DNA from: Pyronema omphalodes
Taxonomy: Eukaryota > Ascomycota > Pezizomycetes > Pezizales > Pyronemataceae
Direction: 5' to 3'
Assembly (NCBI GenBank): GCA_024516155.1
Contig: JAJJXM010000079.1
Location: 186,001 to 250,000, forward strand
Length of the DNA stretch: 64,000 nucleotides
Within the stretch, counting starts at the first letter, position 1. Each line of letters starts with the position of its first letter. This document shows, piece after piece, positions 46,067-57,600 of this stretch. The position numbers were made by a program, and so were the translations under genes. A model generated the notes under the pieces. That model was not told the origin of the DNA, ran no database searches, and saw only the letters and a list, made by a program, of their open reading frames with translations.

Positions 46067-47888
46067 ATGGCTCCCATGAAGCCTCCCCCCCCTCCGCGCT
46101 TCGGCCTCACCTCCGATATGCGCATGTTCGGTGGCAGCAACTCATCCCGAGTCTCCACGCCTGCCCCCGCCGCCGAAGACGACGTGTTTGGGTCCTCTGC
46201 ACCCGGCACCCCAACGCGTCCCAGTAAAGACGCCCCCTCCGCAGCCCCAGGATCAGGTTGGTCCTCGGGGAGCTCCCTTTCTTCGTGCCCCAGCACCGTG
46301 AAGAAACGCGCACACGTTGCGGCCTTCGGGTCGCTCGTGCAAAGCGAACTCCGTTCCGCCCCCGCGGTAGGTTCCCAGGCCTCCCCCCAAGTCAGCGTGT
46401 CCCTTATGGACAAGTTGTCGGAGCGCCTCGCCGCTGCGGAGGAACGCTTGAAGGCTCTGGAGGAGCAAATACGTCTCCAGGAAGCCCGCCCATGCTCGTG
46501 CCCGCAGGCAAACCTCGCGACGTCGACCCAGTCTACCGCCCTTCGCCAGCCCCACCCTGTTGGCACCCAACAGTCTGCTCAGGCAGAGAAATCCAGAACT
46601 TCCTCCGTTGTCGTAGGCATGCCCAAGGCTGCCCCCATACCATCCCTCCCCGCCCTCCCGCGTGCGTCCAAACTCACCGCGGCACAATCCTACGCCGCAA
46701 AGCTCCGCAGCAACCTCCCCGAGCTCCCCCCCCCCGCCCCCCCCTCCGGCGTGGCAGCTTGTTCCCTCACGCAAACAGCTGAAGGCCCCCCAACGCCCTC
46801 CCAACTTCTCCGTCCCCGAAAAGAACCTCGCCGCTGAAGATCGCCGCATGATCTTCATCCCTCAGGAAGGCGCCCGCCCCTCGTCAAAACCAGACCAGGA
46901 TTTCACCGCCGCCATCAACGTCTGCTTGCACCTCCGCGGTGCACCCCATTTCCACCGTGTAGCCCGAGTCTCCAGAAACTCGAAGGGAACGATCACGGCT
47001 ACCACCAACCCGGGAGTGAGAGCGGACTCACTGATATCGTGCTACCGCAACGAGATCCTCAATGCCATCCGCGAGGTTGACCGCTTTGTGGTGGACGTCA
47101 AACCCATGGACAAATGGGTCAAGTTGAAAGTCCACGCCATCCCCCTCAATCGTTTTCTGGGTAGAGGAAGGAATGGCCTGCAAAAGCTCGAGCTTGAGTT
47201 GCAAGCCAACCACGACCAGCTCGAGGTCATCCCAGGTGCTCGTTGGTTGGGCAGCAGACGACGCATTCGCGAGCGCTTTGAACAGGGCGAGATTCAGTCG
47301 TCCTCAGCTGTCTTTTCGGTGAAGGGAACCCCCGCTGCGCAAATGCTCATCGCTCGGGGCGCCCTCCTAGGATCCTCTCGTTACCGTGTCGAGCTCTTCA
47401 ACCACGACGGCCCTGACAGTCAGTGCTCGGGCTGTCTTAAGTGGGGACACATTCGGGAGAAATGTCAAACCCCCAAGCTCTTCCGATGCCGATTCTGTGG
47501 TCAGCACCACGCTTTGGAGGAACACAAGTGCAGCATGATAGGATGCTCCACCTCCAAGGGACTCCCGTGCCAGCATTCGAAGGAGTCTGCTCGTTGCGTT
47601 AATTGCAAAGGCAATCACTACGCCAATGCTCGCAACTGTCCATCCCGCCTTGAAGCCTTCGCCCTGGCCCGTCAGCGTCGCCAGATGTCTTCCTCCTCCG
47701 ATCAAGCCTCCCCTGCAGCGGAAGCCTCGCAACCAGAAGCAGACCCCTCCTCTTCCGCCTCCAGCGATCCAAACGAACCCTCAACCACGGAGACCACATC
47801 AGCCCTCTCCACCCCCCGTCCTGCAGCCACGGCGTCTGACCCAGACGCTATGGTCGATGCCGATGTGCCGGATAACACTCAATGCTGA
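46067..47888 (+). pseudogene. LINE ORF1 (gag-like), one frameshift
   Basis: The ATG at 46067 starts a frame with a Pro/Ser-rich N-terminus and a coiled coil (MDKLSERLAAAEERLKALEE). It stays open to 46837, but the homologous continuation is in the next frame (46662-47888). The switch falls at a C10-G-C8 tract (46726-46744), so a single C gain or loss explains it. The downstream part has an RNA-binding-like region and three zinc knuckles: CSGCLKWGHIREKC, CRFCGQHHALEEHKC and CVNCKGNHYANARNC. ORF1 protein would bind element RNA to form the transposition particle. The break may be genuine or a homopolymer sequencing error. Confidence 0.88.
46726..46744 (+). other. C10-G-C8 tract at ORF1 frameshift
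   Basis: This tract is the only position where the two ORF1 frames can be reconciled by a single-base change. The sequence before it reads NLPELPPP in the first frame, and the sequence after it continues as AWQLVPSRKQLK in the second. Confidence 0.8.
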
Positions 47889-50800
47889 AGTGCCTCACGG
47901 TACTTCAACTAAGTTGCCGAAAGAGCGGTGAGGCTCTGACGGCGGTGATGGAGAGCGGTCTCGCTCTGGGTGCGGATGTGGTGTTGGTTCAGGAGCCCCC
48001 GACCTTCCAAGGTTGGCGCCATCCAGCCTACGAGTTCCTCTGGGGAGGAAGGGTTCTGACGGGGAGACGGCGGGATTCAGCGTGGCAGCTTCGTCCACGA
48101 GAGGACTTGGCTGCGCCCGGAGAAGGTGACCTCCAGGTGCTGGATGTCACATGCAGAGGTCATAAACAAGTACGTATTGTAAATGTTTATGACGCTCCGC
48201 GGACTGATGATGGAGTGCGCCCTGCACGCAATGCGGACTGGCGCAGGATTATAGGACGGGACACTATTCTTGCTGGCGATTTCAACGCTCACAGCAGAAG
48301 GTGGAACCCCCTGTGCGAAAGGCCACTCCATCATCAGTTCTTGGAAGATCTGATGGACTCATTCGATCTCCGCTATGTCGGTGATGGTAAGGAAACCCAC
48401 ACCCAAACGGGCCAGATCCGACATAGCGTTATCGACTTAGTCCTGACGACGATGGAACTTGAAGCCCACGTGGTGGCGAAGCTCCTCGATGACCCGAATC
48501 ACTCCACAACGTCCGATCATGAGGCGCTGATCTGGAAAGTGGACTCTGTGACGGTCCCAGAGGACTTCGACGCCCCAACTAGAGGATGGGCGGTTGGGGA
48601 ATGGCTGGAGAGTGACGAAGGAGCGCAGAAAGCGGCGTTAGATTATCGCCATCGAAGCGAACGCAGACCGCTCCTATCCGATCACTGCTCCGAGAACGAC
48701 GTTGAAGAAGAGGTGGTCTGGGTGCGTCAACAGCTGGTGGACATGCTGAACGCTCACGCTAGGAAGATCCGCATCACCGCTCGGTCTAAGAAGTGGTGGC
48801 ACCCCGATGTTAAAGCAGCACGCAGCGAGTACGGCCGGAAACGGAGGGCAGCCAAGCGCGGTCAATGTTCGATAGAGGAAGAACACCGCCTCCGCAACGC
48901 CTATCTCAGCACCCAACGTCGCCACAAACGAGAGTGTTGGGTTTCTTTCTTGGAGGGAGCCAACGGGGAGGCGGTATGGAAAGTCCTTCGCGCAACCAAA
49001 CCGCGAAATGCTGCGGTGGTTGGATCTCTTGAGGATGAACACGGCAACCAGGCTGACGAGGAGGATGCCAAACGTCGAATGCTTGCTGACGTTTCTTTCC
49101 CTCCCCCGAACCCATACCCCGGTCACAGTGGCAACGCAGGTCCCCCAGGACGCGGATTCCTCCGAGTGACCCAAGAACTGGTCTCCGATTCGATCCACGG
49201 TCAGAGCAACTCCAAGGCTCCGGGTGGTGACGGGTTAGGAGTACCTATTATCAAGGCGCTCATGCGATGGGACCCTGAACGGGTGACTTCCATCGTCTAT
49301 CACTGCGTGCGGCTAGGATTCCACCCAACCGACTGGAAAACTGCCAAAGGAGTCTGTATCCCCAAACCGGGAAAGACTTCCTACCGCAAAGCGAAGAGTT
49401 TCCGTATCATCTCTCTCTTAAGCTGTCTGGGAAAGTTAGTTGAAAAGGTCGTCGCCACCCTCATCGCGGAGGAGGCCGAGAGGCTGCACGCTTTTCACGC
49501 TGGGCAATTTGGTGGGAGAAGAGGTCGCTCCGCCGTCGACGCCGCGGCAGTCTTAATTGAGGCGGTGGAATTCGCTTGGGAAAAGCAGAAACTCGCGGGC
49601 GCTCTAATGATGGACGTTAAAGGGGCCTTTCCCACTGTCAATCGAGACTGCCTTATGCGGAAAATGCGGCGAGCAGGCATGGATGAATGCTACGTGCGGT
49701 GGGTGTCTTCGTTTATGAGTGATCGAAGAGTCGAGATATCACTAGGCGGCGATTCAGGTACACCCATCGAGACGAACACCGGCCTCCCCCAAGGATCCCC
49801 CGTGTCCCCAGTCCTGTTCTTGATCTATATAGCCGATCTCGCTGATCATGTCGAATCAAGAGTCCCCGACGTAACAGGCCTGTCGTTTGTCGATGATGTG
49901 ACCTGGATCGTGACCGGTGATTCTGCTTGGGAGGTCTCCGATAAGCTTGAACGGTGTGCAAACGCTTGCTCGTGGTGGGCCTCCACCAACGCGGTGGTGT
50001 TTGAAACAGAAAAGACGGAAGCCATGCTTTTTTCTCGACGGAGGGGAGAGGCTAACCCTGACGAGGTCACAGTCTCGGTAGGTCCTCACCAGATCCCGTT
50101 CGCCTCGTCATCCATCCGTTGGCTCGGCTTTTGGCTCGATCCAAAGCTCACTCTTAACCACCATCACCAAAAGTGGTTGACCAAAGCCAGGCAACAGCAT
50201 GCTCGTCTGGCAAGGCTTTGTCGTGCTCAGGGACTCCCTCCGGGGAGCACTGCTAATCTGCAGAAAGCGGTAGTCCAGTCAGTGGCTATGTATGGCGCTG
50301 AGATTAACGCAGTCCGGCGCCTAAAAGGCAAAAGCTCGGGACGCACTGCTCGGCTGCAACTGCTCCTCAATAAGCAAGCACGAGCAGTCACGGGGTGCTT
50401 CAAAACGACCCCACTCGGCTTCTTGATGGCTGAAAGTGCCGTACGCCCGGCGGAAGCGCTCATCAAAGGCCGAGAAGCAAAATTTCGGTCACGCCTTCTC
50501 ACTCGCCCCCGCCCCGCCCCCCCCTCGACCGGCACTCAACCGTCCCCGACCGCTGCGGCTATCACTCGGCTGCTTAAACGCACGGAAAAAGCATGTGGAT
50601 TCGAAGCAGTCGAAAATGTCACAGTCCCCGACCGCTTTCGTCGCTTCCCTGTGGTGATCGCACCCAGGGCTGAAGCTGAAACCTTCGCCCGGAATTGGAG
50701 AAACCTCACGTCCACGACATGCATCTGGACAGATGGCTCTCGAATGGAGGGACATACGGGAGCGGGAGTAGTCCGCTACATCAACGGAGCCTTTCGTTCT

Positions 50801-51658
50801 TCCCAGCACTACTTGGGTCGTCATACGGAGGTGTTTGACGCTGAGCTCTACGCCATCTGGCGAGGGCTCAAGGAGTTCCATTCCAATCACTTCTGGGACC
50901 CCAACTCGAATACCAAAGCGATCGTTTTTTCGGACGCCCAGGCTGCTCTCAAGCGTCTGGAGTCTGACACCCCCGGTCCCGGCTAAGAGCTCGCCAAACT
51001 TATCTCCCGCGAAGCCTACTACCTCCTCTTTGACTCCGGTATCGACGTGGAATTCCATTGGATCCCGGGCCACAGCGATATCCCCGAAATCGAGGAAGCG
51101 GATCGAGTAGCTAAGGAGGCGTCGAAGCATCGCTGCGACTCCCGTATGCTCAAACGGTGTGACGACCCAGTGTGTGCTGTTCCGGCGTGGGCTTCCCTGG
51201 CGCACCTCAACCGGATCGCAACGGAAACGACATCGACTATCACTCGTCGCTGGATTAAGCAACAAACAGCGACCAGCCGTTCCTTCCGCCCCCGCCAAAA
51301 ATGGGGAATCCGCCCTGAATTGGTCTCCCTCCCCAAACGCCGAGCAGCTGTGTTCCTCCAGCTTGCTTCAGGCCACGCCCTCATCGGCACCCATCTGGTG
51401 CGCGTTAAGAAAAAAGAGTCGGACCGGTGCTGGTGGTGCCAGTCGGAAAAAAGACAAACCAGAGGCCATTTGTTTGGAGAATGCCCCCGCTGGCGAAAGG
51501 AGTTCAAGACGTTGAAAGAGGAGGTTGAGAGAATACGGGGACGGAGGGGAAGGCCGAGAGGAAGGCTTAAGGTGGTGGATTTATTTAGGGACGATCGACT
51601 CACGAAAGCGATCTTGGAATTTTTGTCTGCAACGGAGATAGGCAGAAGATACGTATAG
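47882..51658 (+). pseudogene. LINE ORF2: endonuclease, reverse transcriptase, RNase H
   Basis: The ATG at 47882 overlaps the ORF1 stop (ATGCTGA), suggesting reinitiation. Domains in order: an APE-type endonuclease (VVLVQEPP, GDFNAHSRRWNP, TSDHEALIW); a reverse transcriptase with GGDGLGVP, ALMMDVKGAFPTVNRD, TGLPQGSPVSPVLFLIYIAD and catalytic FVDD near residues 669-672; an RNase H (WTDGSRMEGHTG near 949, then EVFDAELYA and FSDAQAALK); and a C-terminal CWWCQSEKRQTRGHLFGEC finger. A TAA at 50984-50986 interrupts RNase H between the third catalytic Asp region and the HWIPGHSD segment. The frame continues open to 51658. The TAA could be a C-to-T change in a Gln codon. Without readthrough the last RNase H part and finger are lost. 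Length (about 1258 codons) is normal for the group. Confidence 0.92.
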
Positions 51659-51985
51659 GCATGGGCAGAAGGGCCAGGTGCTTGGAGGGCGAATTGTAAA
51701 TTTGTTCATTACTTTTCTTTTGATTTTCACGATTTTTTCTTTTTAGTTATAAGAGGGGAAGGTGTGAGCGATACGGGGGACTGTCAGGTTTCGGCTGGGG
51801 TTTAGGATTTTTTGTTTCTTTTTGGGTGTTTCTTTATTTACTTATCTTTTCGGGGACGTCACGGGGAGCAGGAGATTGGGGAGCCTCTTTAGGTGGTCTC
51901 GGCCACGAGGACAGGAAAAACGGATTTAGTTTCCCGCATAGGCCTTAAAGGCCTCGAACGGTGTATGATTAAAATCAAATCAAAA

Positions 51986-52000
51986 TCACCACATGAGTGG
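51986..52000. repeat. 3' target-site duplication of LINE
   Basis: TCACCACATGAGTGG directly follows the A-rich tail and exactly matches 45942-45956. Confidence 0.93.
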
Positions 52001-52841
52001 ATTTAGAGTAACCATTCTGCAGCCTCAAGCTCGCTTGCGGGTAAGTAATCTTGAAGCAATTGTGCTCATCTTACACTTACAACGGGAAAGTTGATTGTTG
52101 AATGTGTGATGTCAGTCATCATCGAACACCGACCTAAATCGAGCAGTTGGAAAGCATGTCACAATGTTTCTTGGGACGTCCAACTGCAGAAGGAAAAATA
52201 CTATATTCCCTTTTGATATATGTATTCGCACGTTGACCCTATGACAAAGACGGATTTATGAAATTTCGTTATAAAAAAGCTTACACGGCCACTGCGTTCT
52301 TTCTGTTGAACGAAAGAGGGAAAGATCAAGTGGAGGTTGAGAACACTATTGATTGAAGGCGGTAATGATCTAAGTTTAAGCATTCTACAGAAGGGGATAT
52401 ACTCAATGTGGAACCCCCACTTCCACGTATAAGTCACATCAACCCTAGATGTGTCCACGGGAGAGTGACCTGAACCCTAAGTGTGGCTGGGACACCAGAG
52501 TCTTAGGCGGCGTTCAACACTTTCATCTACAACCTGGAAAGTCGAGCCTGTGCCATTTCTTATGATGACCGCTATCTAGTCTGGGTAGATTCCTGGCTAT
52601 CTTAGCAGTCTTACAAAAAACGCAAGTGCCTAAGTATCAGCCGAGTGACAAAACGTGCAACCAAGTGACCTGAATCGAGTGCATGTAATATCACTCGAAC
52701 TTCCCGTTCCGCGCAACTCAAAGCACTCAAGGTGCTGAAGAAACACTTATTTACATTTCTAGATACACAAAATTACAATCCTTGACATCTCCACGACTTC
52801 CATATGCATCCGCATTCAAGTTGTAGCCCGTTTGTTGCAAT
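52001..52841. other. Intergenic right of the LINE
   Basis: Continuation of the pre-insertion locus: joining 45956 to 52001 restores the empty site. No gene is seen. A weak ORF at 52201-52458 (minus) lacks support. Confidence 0.45.
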
Positions 52842-53289
52842 TCAATCGCCGTCCTTTAAAATCCTTCCTTTCAAACAAGAAAACGAATACAGCACCAGGA
52901 ATAGCCAAAACCAGAATCCGAACGCGTAAAACAATAGTGGTGTGATATGGTACCAGTCTGTATCCTGGGTGATAATGGTTACAACGATGCCCCCGAGACT
53001 GAAGACACCCATAATGGTGAAGAGAAGAAAGGAGTGCATGGATAGACCACTCTTGCGAGGAGACATTGGGGCTGATAATCGCCGTGATGGGGTCGCTGAT
53101 AAGAGGAGAAAGGTTTGAAAATTGTATAATTTCAAAGACAGAAAGTTGGTTGCGTGCACGATCAGAGCGCAGGGTGATGGACGGTATCTTGTCAGAGATG
53201 GCGGGAGGATTTGTAGTGATATACGGAAGCATGCTGGCAGAGGTATTGGTTAGAATGGTATACATTTCTACGGGCTCACGCAAAGTCAT
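52842..53289 (-). CDS. Putative small two-TM protein, two exons
   Basis: Proposed exons 53289-53160 and 53095-52842 give 127 residues. The 64-nt intron has an unusual GTGCAC donor and a good pyrimidine tract with TTATCAG acceptor. The second exon carries the convincing part: SPRKSGLSMHSFLLFTIMGV leads into one TM segment, then TQDTDWYHITPLLFYAFGFW leads into a second, followed by a basic tail (CLKGRILKDGD). The first exon (MTLREPVEMYTILTNTS start) is hydrophilic. Upstream, an ATG at 53452 with a strong GTAAGG donor could be a further 5' exon, but the only in-frame acceptor leaves a 28-nt intron, too short for fungi. Function unknown. The exon model is tentative. Confidence 0.42.
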
Positions 53290-54649
53290 ACAATGTGTAT
53301 AGTGCTTTTGTAACGGTTGAGAGGAAGTTATTCGACGAGTAAACGCTGATTCTAACGATATATTTGGCACGGAGGGGCTTACAGTCACAGACAGTAGATC
53401 CTTACCTGGGGAGTGACGTGCTGCGAGTGATTGCCGTCGAGACCATGGCCATTACACGTTATACGGAGCTTTGGCTATATCAAGGGACATAATTACAGAC
53501 AGCTACAAATGCACAATAGTCCCCATATATTTTATTCTCCTCCGATGCACGCATAGAAATTTGGATAAGGTAGCCTCCGTCCAGGGTCAAAACCTCGTCC
53601 CCGTGCATCTCTTCTGACTGTCAGTCCTGGCCGAGTAAGAATGGCAGCAACAAAACGCAGGGGCCTGCCACATTGACAAAAGCTTACACATCGTCGCACA
53701 TGAATTGATAGCTATTATGAAACACTTGTCAACGGCATTCGAGTTCAATTTCTATAATCCCCGAGGTCTCTGCTGTAAAATGACATGAAGCGCAATGGGG
53801 ACGTTGTCGCACAGTGGGCGTCTAACCTGGAGGAGGAACTGTAATGAACCCCTCCCCTGGGGGTTCAACTAACAAACAACCCTTCACCTGCCATTGAGTC
53901 TCAGCCCCCAGAGCCCAATCTCTACACTGCCTCAAATTCTGCTTTCCTGTTCTCCCTTGCTCTCTACTCAACACACTCTTCACCTCACGCTCGCCAACGC
54001 TCATCGACCATTGACTGTCATCGTGCACTGCTATTCTTCGTCATAGTCAACAAATTAGTTCTAGCAAGATCACAACCGCTACGGACCGCACATTTGTGCA
54101 AAGCCAAAGCATCATATCTGGACGAAGAAACATAATCGCAACATCAACACATTCATAGGGTTGGTTTCGACAGTTGTGCTACGTAAGCAATCCCTCCTCC
54201 CTGTAAGAGCCAAACCTAACAATGCAGCAGTAATTGCCTTGTTCGTAGATACAGCTCACGTCGACCTTCTTCTGCTTCAATCATTTGATAAAAATAACAA
54301 AGGCCGCCCCACATCTTAAGGTTAGTACTGTTCGCGCAAGCTTTCGCGTGAGTTGCAATTGACGTTGACACTTCCTGAGCAGATAACTATCCTTTCTTCA
54401 CCCCGATCGTCGTTACGTAGAGAGTGCAACGCTGTTCAAATTATTGGTCTGTTTGTTTCTCCTCCGCTGCATCTGTTGAAACACTTTGTCTAACGTCAAC
54501 AGTGACCTGTCACCATTCGTGTTGACCGCCAGTGCCCTTCAACTTGATTCACGACTTGTCACTCTGAAATCCATATCAACCGAACCACCTTTTCCCTCAA
54601 GATCGAACGACTCCGCCGAACATCATCACATCATCACATCATCAAGAAA
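53290..54649. other. Intergenic or long 5' leader
   Basis: About 1.4 kb between divergent genes. CT-rich DNA with several GTAAG/AG signals (for example near 54181) lies upstream of the gene at 54650 and may include 5' UTR introns. No ORF is supported. Confidence 0.45.
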
Positions 54650-57600
54650 ATGGCAATTACTCCTCCGCGTTTTAATCCCGATATTTCTGGATTCACCGAC
54701 ACCCCGGAAATCCCGTCTCCTCGTGTCCCGGCTGTACGCCCGGCTGCTGATGCTCCCGAGGAGCAACAGGATGATTCCTTGCTCAACAATGAGATTGGAA
54801 TGCCCGATGGCGACGCTTCATCCTTGCACAGAATTCGAGCTGTCGACCCCTTTGCCACCCCTACCACGGGAATTGCTGACAATTCTCCCCTCGCCTATCG
54901 TTTCGGTCCTGCCCTAGACGACAGCCGCCAAGACGATACCTTCGGTCCCGAAAACACGAGCGATATACTTGGCGAAGGGAATACAACCATTCTTGCACCC
55001 AGACGCTCGAACCGAGGAACACTTCGTGACTCGATTCTCGGTACCCCCGTTGCATACACTGGAGAGCGCTCTCATGTGCAATTCCAGCTTTCCGAAGCTA
55101 GCCCCGACAGCACTCCAGCTGGTTACAATTCATTCCTTGACCACAGCCACGAGGATACTCTGGCATTGATCCGACCTATTGAAACACAGTTTGGCCCGAG
55201 ACCTGCTCGCATCTTTGATGCGAACAGGAGTGCGGAGAGACTCGTTCCTTACCGCGATCCCGATGCCCCACCTGCTGCACCTGTTACTGCTCCGGCACAG
55301 ACAAGAGCCCCAATCTCTAGACTGCAAATCCTCCGTGATTCTGAAGCCTCCGCTGCAGGCCCATCCGCCTCTACCACCCCCACAAGAACCCTCAGGCCTC
55401 GTTCCACCGACGGAAGAACTTTCGGAACTGCATTGACAGTTCCTTCAGCTACTGACACTCCTGAGCAACCTCGCTCCGTTTCCAAATGGGATCAGAATAA
55501 GAACCAACCACTCCCCAGGACAGGTGATGCCATTTGGCAAGAGTATCCCTCGCCGGTCAACATGACACCGGACGTGATGTTCAAGTGGCACAACTGGCCA
55601 CCGAGGAAAGAATCAGACCCCGCCCTGCAGAACATGAACCGTTTCAGGTTACCGTTCCCGAAAGATGCACCTCAAAACGCAGAGCCAGAGAGTGAGCTCA
55701 ACCGGTTACAGGAGGCGGAGAAGACCCTGAACCCTTTCAGGCCCTGGGAAAACTTGTCCGAGGAGGAACTGCTCGCAGTTCCTCTACCGGTGGTGTTGCT
55801 GTCACCTGAAGTTACCGACGCAATCCTCGTGGCTTTCCAAACACATCTTGTGGATGAGAAAATCGCAGAGGCAGGTAAAACCGAGAAGATTCCTTTCGCA
55901 GGACCGCCTCCCCCCGAAAATCTATCAAACCTACCCGGTCCCACCGTTGAGTCAGATCTCAGGAAGCCTTTTACAGAGAATGTGCCAAGAGTTCGGATTC
56001 CGGAGCATATTCAATACCCCGCTCTTCCGTCAGTCGTACCTGGGAGTACCACTAGGGAAATGCCATCTTCTTCTAATACGGAACCCGAGGCGAATCTAAA
56101 TCCCGTCATAGCTTATGTGCGGGGCTCAAGCGATGACATCCTGACACTGAACGACGAACCTCATGTACCATATATCTCTAGTGGTTTATCCTCTTCCACC
56201 GACATCTCCGAAGGAGCCATTGCGTCTCGTCGAACTATCGTTCATAACCCTGCGGATATCCATTCAGATCCAGCAATGTCCGTCCTAGATCACGAATACG
56301 ATAACTTACTCAAGTACCACCATGAGGACACGCCCAACTATTGGGCGGAAGTCCTCAAAGAAAACAAGCCCTGGGTTATGGATCATACGGCCAGAATACT
56401 GAACAGCCTCCCCGAGCAGAGGCTCGAGAATGATCCTAAGATGGCAGTGGTACCAAGCTCCGCGGTTCTGGCTTTTGTCCAGAATTATAAAGATCCCGGA
56501 CCACAACCAAAGGTGACGGCGCCTTGGGAGAGAAAAACATCAGTACAGACAGCTGAGACTGAAACTGGAACTTCTTCACCCTCCCCATCAAGACCCCCGG
56601 CCTGGCATGCGTTGACGGATCAGGTTGACAAGACCAAGCCTTTTGTTCCACGAGAGAACCGGACTGATGAGGAAGAGAGGGCTCTTGACGAGGATATTGC
56701 AAGAAATGAGCAGGAACTTGAGAAGAACTTCCGTATGCAAAGGGAGATGGTGGCATATGGCAGTGACTTCCGACGCCAATATGACCCTGCGAAATCTGCC
56801 GCTCACAGGACAGAGAGGGAGAAGTTCAACGCAGCACAACAGAGATGGGATGATAGATTTGATCCCCCGCTGTCGAAGCAGACTGTTGTCAATACAAAAA
56901 CATATGCCGGTGCATCCGCGAACAGGCAGAGATGTATAAGGGAGGGCACGAAGACGGAGCAAGAGAGGGAGAAGCGAGTCAAGGAGGTGACCAAGATACA
57001 GACTGATATGCTATGTCTCGCGTTGATAGACGCCGAGATGATGCAGGCAAGAAGAGTCTGGATGGTGTCCGTGGCTCAGGAGAAGACCAAGGCCATCAAG
57101 GAGGGCAGAAAATGGAAGCCACAGAGCTGGCAGAAGGCAATCCCAAGATCGGAAGTTGTGGCCGCTGCCAAGAACGCCCAAAAAGCACTCAAGGCTCCAG
57201 TACGAAGACCCCAGGCGAGAAATGCAGCAGTGCAGTCTGCTCTTAGGGTGGCCTCAACAACTGTCGGACCCAAGATATCTTCCGGCACCGCAACTGCGAC
57301 CTCGAAATCTGGAGCAGCGACGAGCGGGGCCTCTTCCGTAGGAAAGAGCTTGATTATAACGCTCAAAGTCCCACCCGCCAGTCTCCAGCAAATCGCTTCC
57401 TCTACTGCAGCTTCCGAAGCGAATCTGGCCCCTGGAATGATCGACATCAATACCTTGTCGACGTCTGAAGTTACCCTAGCCCCTAGTGCCAACAAGCGTA
57501 AGCGAGCTACCGGCGCGGAAGATACGCCGGATGCACCAAGACCGCCGCCTAAAAAGCGCACCACAACCAGATCCAGAAATGGTGCCAACCCTTACCCTAT

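Larger units (their letters stand above)
45957..51985 (+). mobile_element. Full-length Tad1-like LINE retrotransposon (6.03 kb)
   Basis: The element is bounded by a perfect 15-bp target-site duplication, with a short 5' UTR (about 110 bp), ORF1, ORF2, a 3' UTR of about 330 bp and an A-rich tail of AAATC-like units (ATTAAAATCAAATCAAAA). There are no LTRs. The order gag-like Zn-knuckle protein, then APE endonuclease, reverse transcriptase, RNase H and C-terminal CCHC-type finger is that of the Tad1/I-like group of fungal LINEs. It is more GC-rich than its flanks. An exact duplication and complete ends indicate recent insertion, yet both ORFs carry one disabling change, so this copy is probably not autonomous unless those are assembly errors. 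Confidence 0.93.

Noticed and set aside
53406..53452. Upstream exon of the small two-TM gene (ATGGCCATGG to GTAAGG donor)
   Set aside because: The only in-frame acceptor would make a 28-nt intron. Longer introns lead to stops. Left as a possible 5' UTR exon.
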